Shown: positions 8,196-17,450 of the stretch, in pieces | How the letters are laid out: the number at the start of each line of letters is the position of its first letter | How positions within the stretch are numbered: position 1 is the first letter of the stretch | The notes under the pieces: generated by a model | The model's database searches: none | What the model was told of the DNA's origin: nothing | Seen by the model: the letters and a program-made list of their open reading frames with translations, nothing else | Assembly: GCA_050516505.1 (NCBI GenBank) | Contig: CP191518.1 | Coordinates: forward strand, 1,984,001-2,048,000 | Length of the DNA stretch: 64,000 nt | Source of the DNA: Scandinavium ludwigii_A | GTDB taxonomy: Bacteria > Pseudomonadota > Gammaproteobacteria > Enterobacterales > Enterobacteriaceae | Direction: 5' to 3' | Made by a program: the position numbers and the translations under genes

Positions 8196-8738
8196 ATTAA
8201 AGGCGGAAAACGAGTACAAACGGCACGTCCGAATCGTATAAATGGCGAGATTCGAGTTCAGGAAGTTCGCTTAACAGGTCTGGAAGGCGAACAGCTTGGT
8301 ATAGTGAGTCTGAGAGAAGCTCTGGAAAAAGCTGAAGAAGCAGGAGTGGATCTGGTAGAGATCAGCCCTAACGCCGAACCGCCAGTTTGCCGAATCATGG
8401 ACTACGGCAAATTCCTCTATGAAAAAAGCAAATCTTCTAAGGAACAGAAGAAAAAGCAAAAGATTGTTCAGGTTAAGGAAATCAAATTCCGTCCTGGCAC
8501 CGACGATGGCGATTACCAGGTAAAACTCCGCAGCCTGGTACGCTTTCTCGAAGAGGGCGATAAGGCCAAAATCACTCTGCGTTTCCGCGGACGTGAGATG
8601 GCCCACCAACAGATCGGTATGGAAGTGCTTAACCGCGTCCGTGACGATCTGAGTGAACTGGCAGTTGTCGAATCCTTCCCAACAAGGATCGAAGGCCGTC
8701 AGATGATCATGGTGCTCGCTCCTAAGAAGAAACAGTAA
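8196..8738 (+). CDS. infC: Translation initiation factor IF-3, ATT start codon
   Basis: IF3 binds the 30S subunit, blocks premature 50S joining and proofreads start codon and initiator tRNA. Reading from ATT at 8196 gives 180 residues (KGGKRVQTARPNRINGEIR...), the family length, with the N-domain, a lysine-rich linker (KSSKEQKKKQ) and the C-domain ending in PKKKQ. No ATG or GTG upstream gives the complete N-domain; the first GTG is at 8304. The rare ATT start lets IF3 repress its own mRNA by discriminating against non-canonical starts, as known in E. coli. The gene begins three bases after the thrS stop. Confidence 0.97.
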   Translation: MKGGKRVQTARPNRINGEIRVQEVRLTGLEGEQLGIVSLREALEKAEEAGVDLVEISPNAEPPVCRIMDYGKFLYEKSKSSKEQKKKQKIVQVKEIKFRPGTDDGDYQVKLRSLVRFLEEGDKAKITLRFRGREMAHQQIGMEVLNRVRDDLSELAVVESFPTRIEGRQMIMVLAPKKKQ

Positions 8739-9032
<294 letters not shown>

Positions 9033-9084
9033 GTCGTTAACGTTTAACTTTTATTAATCAAGAATATAGAACAGGAGAGCTCAT

Positions 9085-9441
9085 ATGGCTCGCGTAAAAC
9101 GTGGTGTAGTTGCCCGTGCACGTCACAAGAAAATTTTGAAACAAGCCAAAGGCTACTACGGTGCGCGTTCACGCGTATACCGCGTTGCCTTCCAGGCAGT
9201 TATCAAAGCAGGTCAGTATGCTTACCGTGACCGTCGTCAACGTAAGCGTCAGTTCCGTCAACTGTGGATTGCGCGTATCAACGCAGCAGCACGTCAGAAC
9301 GGTATTTCTTACAGCAAATTCATCAACGGCTTGAAAAAAGCTTCTGTTGAAATTGACCGTAAGATCCTGGCTGACATCGCAGTATTCGACAAAGTAGCGT
9401 TCACCGCTCTGGTCGAAAAAGCGAAATCTGCACTGGCATAA
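9085..9441 (+). CDS. rplT: 50S ribosomal protein L20
   Basis: A 118-residue basic protein that binds 23S rRNA early in 50S assembly and represses its own operon. The arginine/lysine-rich N-terminal extension (ARVKRGVVARARHKKILKQ) is the rRNA-penetrating arm; the C-terminal globular domain ends in VEKAKSALA. ATG 9085 follows the strong site AGGAG. A GC-rich terminator follows 8 bases after the stop and separates the gene from pheM-pheST, although read-through is known in E. coli. Confidence 0.98.
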   Translation: MARVKRGVVARARHKKILKQAKGYYGARSRVYRVAFQAVIKAGQYAYRDRRQRKRQFRQLWIARINAAARQNGISYSKFINGLKKASVEIDRKILADIAVFDKVAFTALVEKAKSALA

Positions 9442-9448
9442 GCCAGTT

Positions 9449-9480
9449 GAAGAGGGAGGCTTGCCTCCCTCTTCTCTTTC
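9449..9480 (+). terminator. rplT terminator
   Basis: The twelve-base arms GAAGAGGGAGGC and GCCTCCCTCTTC are separated by two T and followed by a T-rich tail. Confidence 0.9.
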
Positions 9481-9575
9481 AAATTATCGTTAAAAATCAG
9501 TAAGACGTTGACTTTTCAGAGTGAAAACTTTCCAATGAGTTCTTCACTGCCCTTATCAGACAAGGTAACGCAAGC

Positions 9576-9620
9576 ATGAATGCTGCTATTTTCCGCTTCT
9601 TTTTTTACTTTAGCACCTGA
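9576..9620 (+). CDS. pheM: pheST leader peptide
   Basis: Fourteen codons encode [14 protein letters not shown], identical to the E. coli PheM peptide as I remember it. Five of the residues are phenylalanine. When charged tRNA-Phe is scarce, the ribosome stalls on these codons and the downstream attenuator does not form, so pheST is transcribed. The hairpin at 9667-9691 is the matching attenuator. Confidence 0.96.
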
Positions 9621-9666
9621 ATCCAGGAGGCTAGCGCGTGAAAGACGAAACGAAAAACAGCGCCAG

Positions 9667-9691
9667 AAAGCCTCCCCAGGGAGGCTTTTTT
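9667..9691 (+). terminator. pheST attenuator
   Basis: AAAGCCTCCC and GGGAGGCTTT form a stem with a two-base apex and a run of six T. It lies 47 bases after pheM and 67 before pheS, the expected place for Phe-codon attenuation. Confidence 0.92.
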
Positions 9692-9757
9692 CGTATATAG
9701 AATTCAAGAGATTAAGTCCGCAAACGGGTGTTTGCACCGACATTATTGAGGAAAACC

Positions 9758-10741
9758 ATGTCACATCTCGCAGAGCTGGTTGCCAGTGCCAGGGCAGCTA
9801 TTAATGAAGCTTCAGATGTCGCCGCGCTGGATAACGTGCGTGTCGAATATCTGGGTAAAAAAGGGCATCTGACCCTTCAGATGACAACCCTGCGTGAATT
9901 GCCGGCGGAAGAACGCCCGGCCGCAGGTGCCGTTATCAACGAAGCCAAAGAGCAGGTTCAGCAGGCGCTGAACGAGCGTAAAGCCGCTCTGGAAGGGGCT
10001 GCCCTGAATACGCGTCTGGCCGCAGAAACCATCGATGTTTCTCTGCCGGGTCGCCGTGGTGAAACCGGTGGTTTGCACCCGGTAACCCGTACCATCGACC
10101 GCATTGAAAGTTTCTTCGGTGAGCTCGGCTTTACCGTGGCGACTGGCCCGGAAATCGAAGATGACTATCACAACTTCGATGCCCTGAATATTCCAGGCCA
10201 CCACCCGGCACGTGCTGACCACGACACTTTCTGGTTCGATGCAACGCGTCTGCTACGTACCCAGACCTCTGGCGTACAGATCCGCACAATGAAAAACCAG
10301 CAGCCGCCTATCCGCATCATTGCGCCGGGCCGCGTCTATCGTAACGACTACGATCAGACCCACACCCCTATGTTCCATCAGATGGAAGGCTTGATTGTTG
10401 ATACCAACATCAGCTTCACCAACCTGAAAGGCACGCTGCATGACTTCCTGCGTAACTTCTTTGAAGAAGATTTGCAGATTCGTTTCCGTCCGTCTTATTT
10501 CCCGTTCACCGAACCGTCCGCAGAAGTTGACGTCATGGGTAAAAACGGCAAATGGCTCGAAGTGCTGGGCTGCGGCATGGTTCACCCGAACGTACTGCGT
10601 AATGTCGGCATCGATCCGGAAGTTTACTCCGGCTTCGCCTTCGGTATGGGTATGGAGCGTCTGACCATGCTGCGCTACGGCGTCACCGACCTGCGTGCAT
10701 TCTTCGAAAACGATCTGCGTTTCCTCAAACAGTTTAAATAA
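9758..10741 (+). CDS. pheS: Phenylalanine-tRNA ligase alpha subunit
   Basis: Catalytic subunit of the (alpha-beta)2 class II synthetase that charges tRNA-Phe. It has 327 residues from ATG 9758 (MSHLAELVASA). Residues 1-100 form the coiled-coil arm that binds tRNA, followed by the catalytic core. Motif 2 appears as PGRVYRNDYDQTHTPMFHQMEG, and motif 3 as GFAFGMGMERLTMLRYGV. The alanine in the phenylalanine-binding pocket (FAFGMG) is the usual wild-type residue. ATG 9758 follows TGAGG; an upstream frame to 9728 has no ribosome site. It is 15 bases before pheT. Confidence 0.98.
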   Translation: MSHLAELVASARAAINEASDVAALDNVRVEYLGKKGHLTLQMTTLRELPAEERPAAGAVINEAKEQVQQALNERKAALEGAALNTRLAAETIDVSLPGRRGETGGLHPVTRTIDRIESFFGELGFTVATGPEIEDDYHNFDALNIPGHHPARADHDTFWFDATRLLRTQTSGVQIRTMKNQQPPIRIIAPGRVYRNDYDQTHTPMFHQMEGLIVDTNISFTNLKGTLHDFLRNFFEEDLQIRFRPSYFPFTEPSAEVDVMGKNGKWLEVLGCGMVHPNVLRNVGIDPEVYSGFAFGMGMERLTMLRYGVTDLRAFFENDLRFLKQFK

Positions 10742-10756
10742 GGGCAGGACAGAACA

Positions 10757-13144
10757 ATGAAATTCAGTGAACTGTGGTTACGCGAATGGGTTAACCCGGC
10801 GATTGACAGCGAAGCGCTGTCTGGCCAGATCACCATGGCAGGCCTGGAAGTGGACGGCGTAGAGCCGGTTGCAGGCGTGTTCAATGGTGTCGTAGTGGGT
10901 GAAGTGGTTGAATGTAGCCAGCATCCGAACGCCGATAAACTGCGCGTAACCAAAATTAACGTGGGTGGTGAGCGTCTGCTGGATATCGTCTGCGGTGCGC
11001 CAAACTGTCGTCAGGGCCTGAAAGTGGCCGTTGCGACCATCGGTGCTGTCCTGCCTGGTGATTTTAAAATCAAAGCAGCGAAACTGCGCGGCGAACCATC
11101 AGAAGGCATGCTGTGTTCGTTCTCTGAACTGGGTATTTCCGACGATCATGACGGCATTATCGAACTGCCTGCTGATGCCCCGCTGGGAACCGACATCCGC
11201 GAATACCTGAAGCTCGATGACAACACCATCGAAATCAGCGTCACCCCGAACCGTGCTGATTGCTTAGGCATCATCGGCGTGGCGCGTGACGTTGCGGTCC
11301 TGAACCAGCAATCGCTGAACGTGCCAGAAATGGCGCCAGTTGCCGCAACCATCAATGACACATTCCCCATCAGCGTCGAAGCTGCTGACGCGTGCCCACG
11401 TTATCTGGGTCGCGTCGTGAAAGGCATCAACGTTAAGGCGTCTACGCCACTGTGGATGAAAGAAAAACTGCGCCGCTGTGGCATACGTTCTATCGATGCC
11501 GTGGTTGATGTGACCAACTACGTATTGCTGGAACTGGGTCAGCCGATGCACGCGTTCGACCTTGATCGCATCGACGGTGGTATCGTGGTGCGTATGGCGA
11601 AAGAGGGTGAAACCCTGGTTCTGCTGGACGGCAACGAAGCCAAACTGAGTGCGGATACGCTGGTCATCGCTGACCACACCAAAGCCCTGGCAATGGGCGG
11701 TATCTTTGGTGGTGAGCATTCCGGCGTGAATGATGAAACCCAGAACGTGCTGCTGGAATGTGCATTCTTCAATCCGCTGTCCATCACCGGTCGCGCGCGC
11801 CGTCAGGGTCTGCATACCGATGCATCCCACCGCTACGAGCGTGGCGTGGATCCGGCGCTGCAGTACAAAGCGATGGAACGTGCAACGCGTCTGCTTCTGG
11901 ACATTTGCGGCGGCGAAGCGGGCCCGGTTATTGATGTGACCAACGAAGCCACTCTGCCGAAGCGTGCCACCATTACGCTGCGTCGTAGCAAACTGGACCG
12001 TCTGATTGGCCATCACATTGCTGATGAGCAGGTTAGCGATATCCTGCGTCGTCTGGGCTGCGAAGTGACTGAAGGTCAGGACCAGTGGCAGGCCGTCGCG
12101 CCAAGCTGGCGTTTCGATATTTCAATCGAAGAAGATCTGGTGGAAGAAGTGGCCCGCGTATACGGCTACAACAATATCCCGGATGCGCCCGTTCAGGCGG
12201 GTTTGATCATGGGGCATCACCAGGAAGCTAACCTGTCTCTCAAGCGTGTGAAAACCATGCTGAATGACAAAGGCTACCAGGAAGTGATCACTTACAGCTT
12301 CGTCGATCCGAAAGTGCAGCAGTTGATCCACCCGGGTGAAGAAGCGCTGATCCTGCCAAGCCCAATCTCCAGTGAAATGTCCGCTATGCGTCTGTCTCTG
12401 TGGACTGGCCTGCTGGGCACCGTGGTCTACAACCAGAACCGTCAGCAGAGTCGCGTGCGTATCTTCGAAAGTGGTCTGCGTTTCGTGCCGGACACCCAGG
12501 CGCCATTGGGCATCCGTCAGGACGTGATGCTGAGCGGCGTTATCTGCGGTAACCGCTATGAAGAGCATTGGAATCTGGCGAAAGAGACAGTTGATTTCTA
12601 TGATATAAAAGGCGATCTCGAATCCGTTCTGGACTTGACCGGCAAACTGGGCGATATCCAGTTCAAAGCCGAAGGCAATCCAGCGCTGCATCCGGGACAG
12701 TCTGCGGCGATTTATCTGAAAGGCGAACGCATTGGTTTCATTGGGGTTGTTCATCCTGAGCTAGAACGTAAACTGGACTTGAACGGTCGTACGATGGTGT
12801 TTGAACTCGAGTGGAACAAGCTCGCAGACCGCGTGGTTCCTCAGGCGAAAGAGATTTCTCGCTTCCCTGCGAACCGTCGTGACATCGCTGTGGTCGTGGC
12901 AGAAAACGTTCCTGCAGCCGATATTCTCAATGAGTGTAAGAAAGTTGGCGTAAATCAGGTAGTTGGCGTAAACTTGTTTGACGTGTACCGCGGTAAGGGC
13001 GTAGCGGAAGGTTCCAAGAGCCTCGCTATCAGCCTGATCCTTCAGGATACCAGCCGTACACTCGAAGAAGAGGAGATTGCCGCTACCGTTGCCAAATGTG
13101 TAGAGGCATTAAAAGAGCGATTCCAGGCATCATTGAGGGATTGA
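10757..13144 (+). CDS. pheT: Phenylalanine-tRNA ligase beta subunit
   Basis: A 795-residue partner of PheS, the standard length. Visible domains are an N-terminal EMAP/OB-fold tRNA-binding domain (about 40-150), the B3/B4 domain that edits mischarged Tyr-tRNA-Phe (about 215-400), the B5 DNA-binding-like domain, a degenerate catalytic fold, and a C-terminal ferredoxin-like anticodon-binding domain (from about 700, RFPANRRDIAVVV). It follows pheS after 15 bases and precedes ihfA by 4 bases, so one transcript covers all three under the pheM attenuator. Confidence 0.98.
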   Translation: MKFSELWLREWVNPAIDSEALSGQITMAGLEVDGVEPVAGVFNGVVVGEVVECSQHPNADKLRVTKINVGGERLLDIVCGAPNCRQGLKVAVATIGAVLPGDFKIKAAKLRGEPSEGMLCSFSELGISDDHDGIIELPADAPLGTDIREYLKLDDNTIEISVTPNRADCLGIIGVARDVAVLNQQSLNVPEMAPVAATINDTFPISVEAADACPRYLGRVVKGINVKASTPLWMKEKLRRCGIRSIDAVVDVTNYVLLELGQPMHAFDLDRIDGGIVVRMAKEGETLVLLDGNEAKLSADTLVIADHTKALAMGGIFGGEHSGVNDETQNVLLECAFFNPLSITGRARRQGLHTDASHRYERGVDPALQYKAMERATRLLLDICGGEAGPVIDVTNEATLPKRATITLRRSKLDRLIGHHIADEQVSDILRRLGCEVTEGQDQWQAVAPSWRFDISIEEDLVEEVARVYGYNNIPDAPVQAGLIMGHHQEANLSLKRVKTMLNDKGYQEVITYSFVDPKVQQLIHPGEEALILPSPISSEMSAMRLSLWTGLLGTVVYNQNRQQSRVRIFESGLRFVPDTQAPLGIRQDVMLSGVICGNRYEEHWNLAKETVDFYDIKGDLESVLDLTGKLGDIQFKAEGNPALHPGQSAAIYLKGERIGFIGVVHPELERKLDLNGRTMVFELEWNKLADRVVPQAKEISRFPANRRDIAVVVAENVPAADILNECKKVGVNQVVGVNLFDVYRGKGVAEGSKSLAISLILQDTSRTLEEEEIAATVAKCVEALKERFQASLRD

Positions 13145-13148
13145 ACCT

Positions 13149-13448
13149 ATGGCGCTTACAAAAGCTGAAATGTCAGAATATCTGTTTGATAAGCTTGGGC
13201 TTAGCAAACGGGATGCCAAAGAACTGGTAGAGCTGTTTTTCGAAGAGATTCGTCGCGCTCTTGAAAACGGTGAGCAGGTAAAACTCTCCGGTTTTGGTAA
13301 CTTCGATTTGCGCGATAAGAATCAACGCCCCGGGCGCAACCCGAAGACGGGCGAAGATATTCCCATTACAGCCCGGCGCGTGGTGACCTTCAGACCCGGC
13401 CAGAAGTTGAAAAGCCGTGTCGAAAACGCTTCGCCCAAAGCAGAATAA
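13149..13448 (+). CDS. ihfA: Integration host factor subunit alpha
   Basis: A 99-residue DNA-bending protein that pairs with IHF-beta to bend DNA sharply at specific sites, in recombination, replication and transcription. The HU/IHF signature is present: FGNFDLRDKNQRPGRNPKTG near residues 50-69, with the proline-tipped beta-arm that intercalates in the minor groove. It lies immediately after pheT and is followed by a strong terminator. IHF autorepression of this operon is known in E. coli; I did not identify a site here. Confidence 0.98.
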   Translation: MALTKAEMSEYLFDKLGLSKRDAKELVELFFEEIRRALENGEQVKLSGFGNFDLRDKNQRPGRNPKTGEDIPITARRVVTFRPGQKLKSRVENASPKAE

Positions 13449-13462
13449 TTTCTGATTAACCA

Positions 13463-13488
13463 AAAAGGCCGCTCTTGCGGCCTTTTTT
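13463..13488 (+). terminator. ihfA terminator
   Basis: AAAAGGCCGC, loop TCTT, GCGGCC, then six T. It closes the pheST-ihfA unit. Confidence 0.93.
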
Positions 13489-13549
13489 CTTTTCTGCGAG
13501 CATCAGGGACAATAAAATCAGACACTTCACATCATCATCTCAGGACGCC

Positions 13550-14527
13550 ATGCAACAACTAGCCCAACGTCAGCAGCAACGAAACCAGCGATCGCTGGGA
13601 CTCTTGCTGCTGCTCCTTCTGCTCGCGGTATTCATCAGTCTCTGCGCGGGTGACGCGTGGATTGCGCCGGGTGAATGGTTTAGCGCGCGTGGTGAGCTGT
13701 TTGTCTGGCAGATTCGCCTGCCGCGTACCGTGGCGGTGGTGCTGGTGGGCGCGGCGCTTGCGGTGTCAGGGGCGATTATGCAGGCGTTATTTGAGAACCC
13801 GCTGGCGGAGCCGGGCTTGCTGGGTGTATCTAACGGCGCGGGCGTCGGGCTGATTGCTGCCGTATTGTTGGGGAAAGGTCTACCAAACTGGGCGCTCGGC
13901 CTGTGCGCCATTGCCGGGGCACTGATCATCACCGTGATATTACTGCGCTTTGCGCGCCGTCACTTATCGACCAGTAGACTGCTGCTTGCGGGCGTGGCGC
14001 TGGGCATTATTTGCAGCGCGGCGATGACCTGGGCGGTCTATTTTTCGACGTCGTTTGATCTGCGCCAGTTGATGTACTGGATGATGGGCGGGTTTGGCGG
14101 CGTGGACTGGCATCAAGGCTGGCTCATGCTGGCACTTGTGCCCGCGATTGGCTGGGTTTGCCTGCAATCGCAGCCGCTGAATTTATTGTCGCTCGGCGAA
14201 ACGTCCGCCCGCCAGTTGGGTTTGCCACTGTGGCTGTGGCGGCGGCTTCTGGTGCTGGCAACGGGTTGGCTGGTAGGCGTCAGCGTGGCGCTCTCTGGTG
14301 CCATTGGCTTTATCGGCCTGGTGATTCCTCATATGCTGCGGCTGTGTGGCCTCACCGACCATCGTGTGCTTCTGCCCGCCTGTGTGCTGGCAGGGGGCGC
14401 AACGTTGCTGTTCGCCGATATCGTGGCCCGTCTGGCACTGGCTTCGGCAGAATTGCCTATTGGTGTCGTCACGGCGACCCTGGGCGCACCCGTTTTTATC
14501 TGGCTATTATTAAGGGCTGGCCGCTAA
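13550..14527 (+). CDS. btuC: Vitamin B12 ABC transporter permease
   Basis: A 325-residue inner-membrane permease of the BtuC/FecCD family with about ten transmembrane helices. It forms BtuC2D2 with BtuD and accepts cobalamin from BtuF in the periplasm. Family stretches are intact: RLPRTVAVVLVGAALAVSG, NPLAEPGLLGVSNGAG, the coupling loop around LGETSARQLG, and AELPIGVVTATLGAP at the end. I chose ATG 13550 (MQQLAQRQQQR) for agreement with E. coli BtuC; the longer frame from 13475 overlaps the ihfA terminator. The operon order btuC-btuE-btuD is conserved. No cobalamin riboswitch is visible here. Confidence 0.96.
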   Translation: MQQLAQRQQQRNQRSLGLLLLLLLLAVFISLCAGDAWIAPGEWFSARGELFVWQIRLPRTVAVVLVGAALAVSGAIMQALFENPLAEPGLLGVSNGAGVGLIAAVLLGKGLPNWALGLCAIAGALIITVILLRFARRHLSTSRLLLAGVALGIICSAAMTWAVYFSTSFDLRQLMYWMMGGFGGVDWHQGWLMLALVPAIGWVCLQSQPLNLLSLGETSARQLGLPLWLWRRLLVLATGWLVGVSVALSGAIGFIGLVIPHMLRLCGLTDHRVLLPACVLAGGATLLFADIVARLALASAELPIGVVTATLGAPVFIWLLLRAGR

Positions 14528-14555
14528 GCGCCGGCTGATAACCCAAGAGGACGCT

Positions 14556-15107
14556 ATGCAACACGATATTCTCAACACAAATGTCACGACCATCGACGGT
14601 GAAAACGTCAATCTCGAACAATTCAAAGGTAAGGTACTGCTGGTGGTGAACGTCGCCTCCCAATGTGGGCTGACGGCACAGTACGAGCAACTGGAGAACA
14701 TTCATGAAGCCTGGAGCAAAGACGGTTTCGCGGTGCTGGGCTTCCCGTGCAACCAGTTCCTCGGCCAGGAGCCGGGCAGCGACGAAGAAATTAAAACCTT
14801 CTGTAGCACCACCTACGGCGTGACGTTCCCGATGTTCAGCAAAATCGACGTCAACGGTGAACAGCGCCATCCGCTGTACCAGAAGCTGACCTCTGCCGTC
14901 CCGTTCGCGGTGGCACCAGAAAGCAGCGGTTTCTACGAGCGTATGGCCAGCAAAGGCCGCGCGCCGAAGGTGGAAGGCGATATTCTGTGGAATTTTGAAA
15001 AATTCCTGATTGGCCGTGAGGGCGAAGTCATTCAGCGCTTCTCCCCGGATATGACGCCGGAAGATCCGATTGTGATGGAATCCATCAAGCTGGCGCTGGC
15101 GAAGTAA
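14556..15107 (+). CDS. btuE: Thioredoxin/glutathione peroxidase BtuE
   Basis: A 183-residue glutathione peroxidase family protein that reduces hydroperoxides. Despite its name it is not needed for B12 transport. The active site is NVASQCGLTAQYEQL, with cysteine in place of the selenocysteine of mammalian enzymes. The second conserved block GFPCNQFLGQEPG and the third, WNFEKFLIGREG, complete the tetrad (Cys, Gln, Trp, Asn). It has no signal peptide, so it is cytoplasmic or peripheral. The gene lies between btuC and btuD, with only two bases before btuD. Confidence 0.95.
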   Translation: MQHDILNTNVTTIDGENVNLEQFKGKVLLVVNVASQCGLTAQYEQLENIHEAWSKDGFAVLGFPCNQFLGQEPGSDEEIKTFCSTTYGVTFPMFSKIDVNGEQRHPLYQKLTSAVPFAVAPESSGFYERMASKGRAPKVEGDILWNFEKFLIGREGEVIQRFSPDMTPEDPIVMESIKLALAK

Positions 15108-15109
15108 TC

Positions 15110-15856
15110 ATGCCGCTGATGCAGTTGCAGGGCGTGGCAGAACCGGGACGTTTGCATCCGGTCAGCGCTGAGGTCCGTCAGGGTGAGATAGTGCATCTTG
15201 TCGGCCCCAACGGTGCAGGGAAAAGCACGCTGCTCGCCAGAATGGCGGGCTTAAGCCAGGGCGCAGGGCAGGTTACGCTGAGCGGTAGAACGTTGACCGA
15301 CTGGCCTGCACCGGAACTGGCGCGTCATCGGGCCTATCTGACGCAACATCAGACGCCGCCCTTTGCGATGCCGGTCTGGCATTACCTGACGCTGCATCAG
15401 CTCGACAAAACGCAGCATGCATTACAGCAAGAAATCGCCGAAAAGTTGGGTCTGGCGGATAAGCTTGCCCGCCCGGTCAATCAGCTTTCCGGCGGTGAAT
15501 GGCAGCGCGTTCGCCTCGCGGCGGTAGTGCTGCAAATTCACCCGCGGGGAAACCCGGACGGTCAGCTTCTGTTGCTCGATGAGCCGATGAACAGCCTGGA
15601 TGTGGCCCAGCAGAGCGGGCTGGACACGCTTTTGACGGAACTCAGGCTTGCCGGCGTGACGGTGGTCATGAGCAGCCACGATTTGAATCACACGTTACGC
15701 TTTGCCAGCCAGACGTGGCTATTACGTCGCGGTCAAATGTTGGCCAGCGGTGACACGCCGCACGTTTTGACGATCGAAAATCTGACGGCTGCGTATGATA
15801 TGCCGTTCAAAAAGCTCAATGCGGACGGCGTACAGATCTTAATTTCTGCGCTGTAA
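15110..15856 (+). CDS. btuD: Vitamin B12 ABC transporter ATPase
   Basis: A 248-residue ATP-binding subunit. Walker A is GPNGAGKST (near residue 33), the signature motif LSGGEWQR (near 127), Walker B LLLLDEPMNSLD, and the switch histidine is in SSHDLNHT. It powers BtuC-mediated cobalamin import. The start at 15110 lies two bases after the btuE stop, so translation is coupled. The closely related HmuV and MolC ATPases in this window differ in partner genes, which settles the identity here. Confidence 0.96.
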   Translation: MPLMQLQGVAEPGRLHPVSAEVRQGEIVHLVGPNGAGKSTLLARMAGLSQGAGQVTLSGRTLTDWPAPELARHRAYLTQHQTPPFAMPVWHYLTLHQLDKTQHALQQEIAEKLGLADKLARPVNQLSGGEWQRVRLAAVVLQIHPRGNPDGQLLLLDEPMNSLDVAQQSGLDTLLTELRLAGVTVVMSSHDLNHTLRFASQTWLLRRGQMLASGDTPHVLTIENLTAAYDMPFKKLNADGVQILISAL

Positions 15857-15933
15857 CCCTAAGGTTTCTTGCAACTTTGCAAATTCGCAGGCTAAATTAT
15901 TCTTATAAAAAATATCAGAGGAAACGCCAGGAT

Positions 15934-16398
15934 ATGCGTCTCTTATTTATTTTAGTGGCAGCGTTAATTTTAGCCGGGTGCAGCAGCCATCGTGCGCCGC
16001 CGCCTAACCCACGGCTTTCGGACTCCATCACCGTCATTGCCAATCTCAATGATCAGCTGGCAAATTGGCGCGGCACGCCTTATCGCTACGGGGGAAGTAC
16101 TCGTGGTGGCGTGGATTGTTCCGCGTTCGTGATGATGACTTTCCGCGACCAGTTTGATTTGCAACTGCCGCGCGATACCAAACAGCAGTCGAAAATCGGC
16201 ACCGAAATTGATAAAGACGATTTATTGCCGGGTGACCTGGTATTCTTTAACACGGGTTCGGGCGGAAATGGTCTGCATGTCGGCATCTACGACACGGACA
16301 ATCAATTTATTCATGCCTCAACCAGCCATGGCGTCACGCGATCCTCGCTGGATAATGTCTACTGGCGAAAGCACTTCTGGCAAGCCAGACGTATTTAG
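15934..16398 (+). CDS. nlpC: NlpC/P60 family lipoprotein endopeptidase
   Basis: A 154-residue predicted lipoprotein (MRLLFILVAALILAGC, lipobox Cys 15, then SS). The NlpC/P60 papain-like domain follows. Its catalytic Cys is in GGVDCSAFVMMTF, His in NGLHVGIYD, and a third polar residue in FIHAS. Family enzymes cut peptide bonds in cell-wall muropeptides; the exact substrate of NlpC is less clear. ATG 15934 follows AGGA-type bases (CCAGGAT). It is downstream of btuD as in E. coli and has its own terminator. Confidence 0.95.
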   Translation: MRLLFILVAALILAGCSSHRAPPPNPRLSDSITVIANLNDQLANWRGTPYRYGGSTRGGVDCSAFVMMTFRDQFDLQLPRDTKQQSKIGTEIDKDDLLPGDLVFFNTGSGGNGLHVGIYDTDNQFIHASTSHGVTRSSLDNVYWRKHFWQARRI

Positions 16399-16408
16399 CA
16401 TGAAAAAC

Positions 16409-16432
16409 AAAAGGGCCATTAGGCCCTTTTTT
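16409..16432 (+). terminator. nlpC terminator
   Basis: AAAAGGGCC, ATTA, GGCCC then six T. Confidence 0.92.
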
Positions 16433-16675
16433 GTTAGCAGATAAATATAAAAAATCACTACGGAATAATTATCAGTTGTCATTGCATTCAGCTAATGAAT
16501 CTCTGGATTGTGCGATTGCACGAATATGGATTACAATCATCCCAATGATAAAGCAAAGGAATTCCTGAATTACAAAGGACCGAATGAAATTAATCTTTTT
16601 AAAATCAAAGATTTTGTTTTCGACTGGAACCATGCAGCAGCGACCAGGGAGCTCCCTTGAACAAGGGTGGACGCA

Positions 16676-17389
16676 ATGATAGTAACTCTTGATAAAGCCT
16701 GGAAAACCGAATTGTTATTCTTGCCTGCCAGAAATGGTGGGGGGCAACTTGTGGGATTAGAATTAATCGCAAACGTGGTCGGCGTGGATGATGCAGTCCG
16801 CACGCCAACCACGCTGGTGATGTCTCGTCTGAGCGCTGAACAGGAAGTCATCCTGTTTCGTGAAAAACTCGCGTTACTCGAAACCTGCCAAATCTTTTTT
16901 ATTCAGCAGCAATTAATTGCGTGGATTAATATAACGCCAGCAATTGCCTTTGCGCTGTTAACACAAAAAGTGTTAGCGGAAGAGGCCGGGCGATTTTCCT
17001 TTCTGGAGTTTACGGTCAATGAAAACTTTCCAGAATTGAATGCCACCGATAAAAATCATTTACTGGTACAACTGGCGAATCTTTTCCCGCTGGCGCTGGC
17101 CAATTTTGGTGCCGGAGACGCATCGACTCAGGCTGTTTTCAGCGGCTTGTTCAAACGCGTTACGCTGGATAAAAACTTTATTCAACAGCAGGCGTTATTA
17201 TTATCGTTTGATCCCTTCATGCGGGCGATAAACGCCCAGGTTCAGCCCTACTGCACTGCGATAATGGCGGCAGGAGTGGACAACATACAGATCCTTGAAC
17301 GCCTTGAGCCCTGGGGCCTGAGCGCCTACCAGGGGTTGCTGTGGCCCGCCGTCGATACCGCATCGCTTACTCGCCTGATGCAGGAATAA
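16676..17389 (+). CDS. ydiV: Degenerate EAL protein, anti-FlhDC factor YdiV/RflP
   Basis: A 237-residue protein with an EAL-domain fold that lacks the catalytic EAL signature: the position reads GLELIAN, and the usual metal ligands are not conserved. In Salmonella and E. coli, YdiV binds FlhD and targets FlhD4C2 for ClpXP proteolysis, so it represses flagella when nutrients are poor. The length equals E. coli YdiV, and the conserved blocks VTLDKNFIQQQ and LLWPAV match. ATG 16676 is preceded by AAGGGTGG. The upstream 240 bases hold nothing I recognise beyond the nlpC terminator. Confidence 0.88.
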   Translation: MIVTLDKAWKTELLFLPARNGGGQLVGLELIANVVGVDDAVRTPTTLVMSRLSAEQEVILFREKLALLETCQIFFIQQQLIAWINITPAIAFALLTQKVLAEEAGRFSFLEFTVNENFPELNATDKNHLLVQLANLFPLALANFGAGDASTQAVFSGLFKRVTLDKNFIQQQALLLSFDPFMRAINAQVQPYCTAIMAAGVDNIQILERLEPWGLSAYQGLLWPAVDTASLTRLMQE

Positions 17390-17450
17390 CCCTGCAGCCA
17401 GCCCGTATTTATCTGCCCTCACAGGCACTACACTACAGACAGGAGGAACC

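Noticed and set aside
6483..8219. Two open frames of 285-288 codons opposite thrS
   Set aside because: Both are antisense to thrS with no start signals; thrS is complete and conserved.
8304..8738. infC started from GTG 8304
   Set aside because: It would remove the N-domain; the ATT start at 8196 gives the full family length.
13489..13549. Cobalamin riboswitch before btuC
   Set aside because: The gap after the ihfA terminator is too short and shows no B12-box; none is expected in front of this operon.
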